Origin: Oscillospiraceae bacterium
Lineage (GTDB): Bacteria > Bacillota > Clostridia > Oscillospirales > Acutalibacteraceae
Length of the DNA: 10,394 bases
Direction of reading: 5' to 3'
Assembly: GCA_031283835.1 (NCBI GenBank)
Contig: JAITBA010000098.1
Location: 1 to 10,394 of the forward strand
Under the pieces are notes generated by a model that was not told where the DNA came from, made no database searches, and saw only the letters and a program-made list of their open reading frames with translations. This document shows positions 6,225 to 10,394 of this stretch, one piece after another. Positions within the stretch are counted from its first letter, which is position 1; every line of letters begins with the position of its first letter. A program made the position numbers and the translations under genes.

Positions 6225-6737
6225 ATGCCCCGCAAAGTTATCAGTGTGCTTGTGGACAACCACGCCGGCGTGCTGGCGCGGATTTCGTCGCTGTTTGGGC
6301 GCCGGGGGTTTAATATTGACAGCTTGAGCGTTTCGGCTACCGATGAGCCCTCTCTTTCGCGCATTACTATTGTGGCCAGCGGCGCCGGAGAGGAGCTGAA
6401 CCAAATTGTTAAGCAAAGCGCGAAGCTGCTCGAAACCCGGGCGGTGTTTGAGGTGGAACCAGCCCAGGGGGTGCTGCGAGAGCTGCTGCTTGTGAAAGTG
6501 GCCGCCGACGACCAAAACCGCGCCGCCCTGCGTGAGATCTCGCTGATCTATAAAGCAAAAATTATCGACCTTTCGCCGGGCAGCATGATTTTTGAACTCA
6601 CCGGCACGCCTTCAAAAATCGACGCGTTTTTGGGCATGCTGGGGGGGTACGATATCCTTGAAATGTGCCGCACCGGGGTCACCGCCCTGCAGCGCGGCGC
6701 ACGCGGTTATGTGCTAAAAGAACGAATGCTGCCTTAG
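6225..6737 (+). CDS. ilvN: Acetohydroxyacid synthase, small regulatory subunit
   Basis: The 170-residue protein has an N-terminal ACT domain (about 4-75: VISVLVDNHAGVLARISSLF then RRGFNIDSLSV) and the C-terminal IlvN domain with RELLLVKVAAD, IIDLSPGSMIFELTGTPSKIDAF and GVTALQRG. It binds IlvB, raises its activity and gives feedback inhibition by valine. N12, G15 and N30 fall where the valine site lies in studied homologues, so valine sensitivity is likely. An ATG at 6219 is only 2 nt from AAAGGA; the ATG at 6225 has 8-nt spacing and is preferred. It lies 27 nt after ilvB and is the last gene of the presumed valS-ilvB-ilvN operon. No ilvC or ilvD follows. Confidence 0.95.
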   Translation: MPRKVISVLVDNHAGVLARISSLFGRRGFNIDSLSVSATDEPSLSRITIVASGAGEELNQIVKQSAKLLETRAVFEVEPAQGVLRELLLVKVAADDQNRAALREISLIYKAKIIDLSPGSMIFELTGTPSKIDAFLGMLGGYDILEMCRTGVTALQRGARGYVLKERMLP

Positions 6738-6753
6738 AAAAGCGGTAACCGGC

Positions 6754-6778
6754 AAATTTAAATTTAACTTTTAAATTT
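6754..6778. repeat. A/T-only inverted repeat after ilvN
   Basis: AAATTTAAA (6754-6762) and TTTAAATTT (6770-6778) form a perfect 9-bp A/T palindrome with a 7-nt spacer. It lies in an AT-only patch within GC-rich DNA, between the ilvN stop and the ribosome binding site of the methyltransferase gene. It could be a weak terminator, an UP-like element or a binding site for an AT-preferring protein. I found no convincing promoter here. Confidence 0.5.
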
Positions 6779-6800
6779 TTAAAACAACGCAGGAGAATGT

Positions 6801-7718
6801 ATGCGCATTGCGGAGAACTGGAGTGACTATGCCCTGCTGGATTGCAGCGACGGGGAACGGCTGGAACGATGGGGGGAGGTGCTCCTTATTCGGCCGGACC
6901 CGCAGGTGATTTGGAAGGGTGGGCGGCAAAGCCCTCTGTGGCGCGAGGCGCATGCCCGCTATGTGCGCGCAAGCAGCGGCGGCGGCCAGTGGGAATTTGA
7001 CCGACAAATGCCAACGCCGTGGCGCGTTGCCTACGGCGCGCTGCTGTTTGGGCTAAAGCCCATGGGATTCAAGCACACGGGGCTGTTCCCCGAGCAGGCG
7101 GTTAACTGGGAGGTGCTTGCGGGGGAGGTGCGGCGGCTTTGTGCGCCAGGCCTTGCGCACAACCAGAGCCAGGATGCAGCGCAGCGGCCCAGAGTGCTGA
7201 ATTTGTTTGCCTACACCGGCGGAGCAACCTTGGCGTGCCTGGCGGCGGGGGCGCACGTGACGCATGTGGACGCCGCGAAAGGCATGGTGCTGCGCGCCCG
7301 CGAAAACGCGGAAATCAGTGGCCTTGGCAGCCGACCCGTGCGGTGGATTGTGGAGGACTGCGTGAAATTTGCCCAGCGCGAGGTGCGCCGCGAGAATCTT
7401 TATGATATTATTTTGATGGACCCGCCGAGCTATGGGCGCGGCCCCGGGGGCGAGGTTTGGCAGCTGGCGGCGGAGCTTGACAACCTGCTGACGCTTTGCG
7501 CGCGGTTGCTGCAGCCCCGGGGCATGCTCTTGCTCAACAGCTACAGCGCCGAACTTTCGCCCGCCGTGATGCACTACGCCCTGGCGCGCAAGCTCACGCC
7601 GTTGCTGGGCGGCACCGTGGTCTGCGACGAAATTGGTCTGCGATGCCAAGCCACGGACCTTTCGCTGCCCTGCGGGAGCACGGCGGTGTGGCGGGGAGAG
7701 TATAGCGGTTCCGCATGA
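6801..7718 (+). CDS. Class I SAM-dependent methyltransferase, RlmI/RlmK-like (COG1092)
   Basis: The 305-residue protein has a Rossmann methyltransferase domain in its C-terminal half. VLNLFAYTGGATLACLAAGA (132-151) is the SAM-binding loop and THVDAAKGMVLRARENAE (154-171) the second motif. DPPSYGRG (207-214) is the (D/N)PP(Y/F)-type catalytic motif. F-A-Y-T-G-G, V-D-A and DPPSYGRG together are characteristic of the RlmI/RlmK/YwbD group, which make m5C or m7G in 23S rRNA. It lacks the N-terminal PUA domain of RlmI; the first 130 residues are shorter. The exact rRNA target cannot be assigned. The ATG at 6801 is 5 nt after AGGAG. It is 63 nt after ilvN with no clear promoter, so read-through from the valS operon is possible. 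Confidence 0.85.
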   Translation: MRIAENWSDYALLDCSDGERLERWGEVLLIRPDPQVIWKGGRQSPLWREAHARYVRASSGGGQWEFDRQMPTPWRVAYGALLFGLKPMGFKHTGLFPEQAVNWEVLAGEVRRLCAPGLAHNQSQDAAQRPRVLNLFAYTGGATLACLAAGAHVTHVDAAKGMVLRARENAEISGLGSRPVRWIVEDCVKFAQREVRRENLYDIILMDPPSYGRGPGGEVWQLAAELDNLLTLCARLLQPRGMLLLNSYSAELSPAVMHYALARKLTPLLGGTVVCDEIGLRCQATDLSLPCGSTAVWRGEYSGSA

Positions 7719-7755
7719 CGTTGCGCGGGAGACCTCCCCCGAAACCCGGGGCGAG

Positions 7756-7771
7756 CGCATTTGCGTTTTTT
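7756..7771 (+). terminator. Possible weak intrinsic terminator after the methyltransferase gene
   Basis: CGCA and TGCG form a short 4-bp stem followed by six T. A second small stem (CCCCG/CGGGG around AAACC) lies directly upstream and may stack on it. Position between two unrelated genes fits, but the stem is short. A separate promoter for ecfA1 was not recognised. Confidence 0.35.
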
Positions 7772-7801
7772 GCACATCAACAAAAGAATTGAGAACCCCC
7801 T

Positions 7802-8665
7802 ATGACCAACCCTATTATCGAATTCCAGAACGTCACCTTCGCTTATCCGGCGGAGGAGGGCGACGAGAGCTTGCCCGCGGTGCGCGAGCTGCAATTTTGC
7901 GTGGCACCGGGGGAGTTTGTGGCGGTGCTGGGGCACAACGGTTCGGGGAAATCGACCCTGGCGCGGCTGTGCAACGGGCTGCTGACACCCCAGGAAGGCC
8001 GCGTGCTGGTGGGTGGGCTGGATACATCGCCGGAGGACAATCTTCTTGACGTGCGCAAGCGCGTGGGGATGGTGTTTCAGAACCCGGACAACCAGATTAT
8101 TGCGGCGATTGTGGAGGACGACGTGGCCTTTGGGCCCGAGAACCTGCGCGTGCCCCAGGCGGAAATCCGTGCGCGGGTGGACGAGGCGCTGCGGGCGGTG
8201 GGGATGTTTGAACACCGGCGGAGCGAACCGCACAAGCTCAGCGGGGGGCAAAAGCAGCGGGTGGCCATTGCCGGGGTGCTGGCGATGCGCACCGACGTGC
8301 TGGTGCTGGATGAATCGACCGCCATGCTGGACCCGCGCGGGCGGCAGGAGGTGCTTGACACCGTGGAGCGTCTGCGCCGCGAGCGGGGCATTGCCGTGCT
8401 GCTGATTACGCACTTTATGGAAGAGGCTGTGCAGGCCGACCGCGTGCTGGTGATGCACGAGGGCCGGCTGCTGCTGCAAGGCACGCCAGGCGAAGTGTTT
8501 GCCCAGACGGAGGTGCTGACGCGCGCCGGTCTGGAGCTGCCCGCCCCCGCCCGCCTGGCCCAGGCGCTGCGCACCGAACTGTTGCCGCAAATGCCCGCGG
8601 GGCTTTTGACAGAAGAGGAGTGCGCGGAGGCGATTTTTAAAATTTTGTGTGAGGAGCGCTTATGA
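7802..8665 (+). CDS. ecfA1: ECF transporter energy-coupling ATPase EcfA1
   Basis: The 287-residue ABC ATPase has Walker A GHNGSGKST (44-52), Q-loop FQNPDNQI (92-99), signature LSGGQKQR (146-153), Walker B VLVLDE (166-171) and switch His204 in ITHFMEEA. The D-loop region reads DESTAMLDP, the form usual for EcfA1 (the CbiO1 type). With EcfA2 and EcfT it forms the energizing module, which pairs with separate S components to import vitamins or metal ions. The C-terminal extension of about 60 residues is typical of Ecf ATPases. The ribosome binding site is poor (only GAGAA before the ATG), unlike the neighbours. The gene overlaps ecfA2 by 4 bp (ATGA). Confidence 0.95.
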   Translation: MTNPIIEFQNVTFAYPAEEGDESLPAVRELQFCVAPGEFVAVLGHNGSGKSTLARLCNGLLTPQEGRVLVGGLDTSPEDNLLDVRKRVGMVFQNPDNQIIAAIVEDDVAFGPENLRVPQAEIRARVDEALRAVGMFEHRRSEPHKLSGGQKQRVAIAGVLAMRTDVLVLDESTAMLDPRGRQEVLDTVERLRRERGIAVLLITHFMEEAVQADRVLVMHEGRLLLQGTPGEVFAQTEVLTRAGLELPAPARLAQALRTELLPQMPAGLLTEEECAEAIFKILCEERL

Positions 8666-9522
8666 ACGCCATTGAAACCAAAAACCTCACCCACCGTTAT
8701 CGCAACGGCACAAAGGGCGAAGAAGCCGCCGTGGAGGAGGTTAGCCTGACGGTGGCGGCGGGTGAACTGCTGTGCGTTATTGGGCACACGGGCAGCGGCA
8801 AGAGCACGCTGGTGCAGCACCTGAACGGGCTGCTTAAGCCCACGGCGGGGGCTGTGTTTGTGGACGGCAAAGATATTTGGGAAAGCAAACAGGCCGTGCG
8901 CGAGGCGCGGTTTTGGGTGGGGCTGTGTTTTCAGTACCCGGAATACCAGTTGTTTGAGGAAACTGTGGAGAAGGACGTGGCCTTTGGGCCAAAGAACATG
9001 GGTTTGCCCGCGGCAGAAATCCAGCGGCGGGTGACGCAGAGCTTGGGTTATGTGGGGCTGGACGACAGCTATCGGCCTAAGTCGCCGTTTGACCTTTCGG
9101 GGGGCGAAAAGCGGCGGGCGGCCATTGCGGGCGTGATGGCCATGGAACCGCACGTGCTGGTGCTGGACGAACCCACCGCCGGGCTGGACCCCCGAGGCAA
9201 GGCGCAGATTCTGCGCATGATTTTGCGCTACCGGGCCGAAACGGGGCGCGCGGTGCTTTTGATTAGCCACAACATGGAGGAAACGGCGCGCCTGGCCGAC
9301 CGCGTGCTGGTGCTGCACCATGGCCGCGCCGCCATGCTGGGCACCGTGCGCGAAGTGTTTGCGCGCGGCGAAGAACTGCGCGAAATGGGGCTTTCGATTC
9401 CTAGCGTGACGAAGGTTTTTTTGCGCCTGCAAGCATTGGGGCTGCCGGTGCGGGGGGAGGTGTTCACACAGGAAGAGGCCATTGAGGAACTGCGGCGGGT
9501 GCAGGCGGCAAGATTGCTATAA
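8662..9522 (+). CDS. ecfA2: ECF transporter energy-coupling ATPase EcfA2
   Basis: The 286-residue partner of EcfA1 has Walker A GHTGSGKST (41-49), Q-loop FQYPEYQLFEETV (90-102), signature LSGGEKRRAAIAG (145-157), Walker B VLVLDE (165-170) with DEPTAGLDP, and switch His203 in ISHNMEE. FQYPEYQLFEETV and LSGGEKRR are typical of EcfA2. It forms the asymmetric ATPase pair that drives EcfT on the cytoplasmic face of the membrane. The start overlaps the ecfA1 stop in ATGA and GAGGAG lies 5 nt upstream, so the two ATPases are translationally coupled, as suits a 1:1 complex. Confidence 0.95.
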   Translation: MNAIETKNLTHRYRNGTKGEEAAVEEVSLTVAAGELLCVIGHTGSGKSTLVQHLNGLLKPTAGAVFVDGKDIWESKQAVREARFWVGLCFQYPEYQLFEETVEKDVAFGPKNMGLPAAEIQRRVTQSLGYVGLDDSYRPKSPFDLSGGEKRRAAIAGVMAMEPHVLVLDEPTAGLDPRGKAQILRMILRYRAETGRAVLLISHNMEETARLADRVLVLHHGRAAMLGTVREVFARGEELREMGLSIPSVTKVFLRLQALGLPVRGEVFTQEEAIEELRRVQAARLL

Positions 9523-9538
9523 AATTGACGAACGAGCG

Positions 9539-9560
9539 AAGATTGCGAAATCTTTTTTTT
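9539..9560 (+). terminator. Terminator-like hairpin between ecfA2 and ecfT
   Basis: AAGATT (9539-9544) and AATCTT (9549-9554) form a perfect 6-bp stem with a GCGA tetraloop, followed by six more T. The stem is A/T-rich, with one G-C pair, so termination is probably partial at most. It lies inside an otherwise tight operon, where it could lower ecfT expression relative to the ATPases or mark an mRNA end. Confidence 0.45.
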
Positions 9561-9586
9561 AGTGCGAAAATGTATGAGGAGAACCC

Positions 9587-10394
9587 ATGCTCAAAGACAT
9601 CACCATCGGGCAATATTATAACGGCAACTCTGTTTTGCACCGGCTTGACGCGCGGCTGAAGCTTGCGCTGACCATGGTGCTGATGGTGGTTGCCTTTGTG
9701 TGCCGCAACTTTTGGTCGCTGGGGCTGGTGGCCCTGATGGCCTTGACGTTGTGCGTGCTTTCGCGGGTGCCGGCGGGGATGCTGCTGCGCTCGTTTCGGC
9801 CGATTGTGTTTTTGGTGGTGTTCACCTCTGTGCTGAATATTTTTTATTCCGCCGGGGCGGACGCGCACCCGCTGGTGGAATTGCCTTTGTGGAAGTGGAC
9901 GCTGACGATTACGCGGGAGGGGGTGTTTACGGCGGTGTTCACCTCGGCGCGCATTTTGTGCCTGATTGCCGTAAGCTCTCTGCTGACCTATACTACAACG
10001 CCGTCCATGCTCACCCTGGGGCTGGAGCGACTGCTCTCGCCGCTGGCCAAGCTGCGGGTGCCCGTGGGTGTGTTTGCAATGATGCTCACGCTTGCGCTGC
10101 GCTTTGTGCCCACGCTGATTGAAGAAACCGAGCGCATTATGAACGCGCAAAAATCGCGGGGGGCCAACTTTGAAACCGGCAGCCTGTTTGCGCGTATTCG
10201 GGCATTTGTGCCGGTGCTGGTGCCGCTGTTCGTTTCGGCTTTTCGGCGGGCGGCTGAGCTGGCCAGCGCCATGGAAAGCCGCTGCTACACGGGCGAGGGC
10301 ACACGCACCAGCCTGCGCCGCCTGCGCCTTGCCCCCCGGGATCTTTGTGCCGCGTTTTGCACCGTGGCCTTCACCGCAGGTGTGGTGGCGCTCA
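9587..10394 (+). CDS. ecfT: ECF transporter transmembrane component EcfT (3' end outside window)
   Basis: 269 residues are visible and the frame is still open at the window edge; the family is about 265 long, so little should be missing. Hydrophobic segments lie at about 24-58, 72-86, 113-134 and 160-175, with another near 207-218 and the last starting about 253. The two coupling-helix motifs that grip the ATPases are present as AQKSRGA (187-193) and AMESRCY (228-234), with Ser where Ala is common in the x-R-G/C triplets. EcfT is the membrane scaffold linking the ATPases to the S component. GAGGAG at 9577-9582 precedes the ATG by 4 nt. It lies 64 nt after ecfA2, a wider gap than between the ATPase genes. 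No S-component gene is in the window, which suits a shared (group II) module. Confidence 0.93.
   Translation, partial: MLKDITIGQYYNGNSVLHRLDARLKLALTMVLMVVAFVCRNFWSLGLVALMALTLCVLSRVPAGMLLRSFRPIVFLVVFTSVLNIFYSAGADAHPLVELPLWKWTLTITREGVFTAVFTSARILCLIAVSSLLTYTTTPSMLTLGLERLLSPLAKLRVPVGVFAMMLTLALRFVPTLIEETERIMNAQKSRGANFETGSLFARIRAFVPVLVPLFVSAFRRAAELASAMESRCYTGEGTRTSLRRLRLAPRDLCAAFCTVAFTAGVVAL

Noticed and set aside
4368..6515. 715-codon open frame on the minus strand opposite ilvB-ilvN
   Set aside because: Same reason: it lies across two well-identified genes on the other strand, with low-complexity composition and no domain.
7574..8590. 338-codon and other minus-strand frames opposite the methyltransferase and ecfA genes
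   Set aside because: They are antisense to clear ABC ATPase and methyltransferase genes and show no domain of their own.

Overview
The window looks like a chromosomal core region of a GC-rich Clostridia-type Firmicute. This is inferred from the rpsF-ssb-rpsR order, the ecfA1-ecfA2-ecfT order, strong AGGAGG-like ribosome binding sites and consensus sigma-A promoters in GC-rich DNA. An Oscillospirales-like gut anaerobe would fit, but no taxon marker fixes this. I saw no insertion sequence, phage gene, CRISPR array, tRNA or rRNA.

Layout. Positions 2-151 are the end of an M23 peptidase gene on the plus strand. Positions 201-1537 hold a minus-strand operon, rpsF-ssb-rpsR (S6, single-strand DNA-binding protein, S18). 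It has a consensus promoter, a leader of about 150 nt with a GC-rich hairpin just before the rpsF ribosome binding site, and an intrinsic terminator. A second consensus promoter points the other way at 1573-1601 and drives valS-ilvB-ilvN (valyl-tRNA synthetase and both subunits of acetohydroxyacid synthase). After ilvN come a rlmI/rlmK-like methyltransferase gene (6801-7718) and the energizing module of an ECF vitamin/metal transporter, ecfA1-ecfA2-ecfT. The window ends inside ecfT.

The main discovery lies between the promoter at 1573-1601 and valS. The new transcript first encodes an 18-residue peptide, MMRGKLVVVRVAVVVTVC, with a good ribosome binding site and eight valines. Three mutually exclusive hairpins follow, arranged like a classical amino-acid attenuator: a 1:2 protector overlapping the Val codons, a 2:3 antiterminator, and a 3:4 terminator ending in a T-tract. 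Clostridial aminoacyl-tRNA synthetase genes are usually controlled by T-box riboswitches, and I see no T-box here. The sequence instead supports ribosome-mediated valine attenuation that controls both the enzyme charging tRNA-Val and the committed enzyme of branched-chain amino acid synthesis. Between this attenuator and valS lie two tandem 38-nt repeats, each able to form the same RNA hairpin.

How the genes work together. Low charged tRNA-Val should stall the leader ribosome, open the antiterminator and raise ValRS and AHAS together. IlvN adds feedback at the enzyme level through its ACT domain. The ribosomal/ssb operon and the ECF module are separate housekeeping units.
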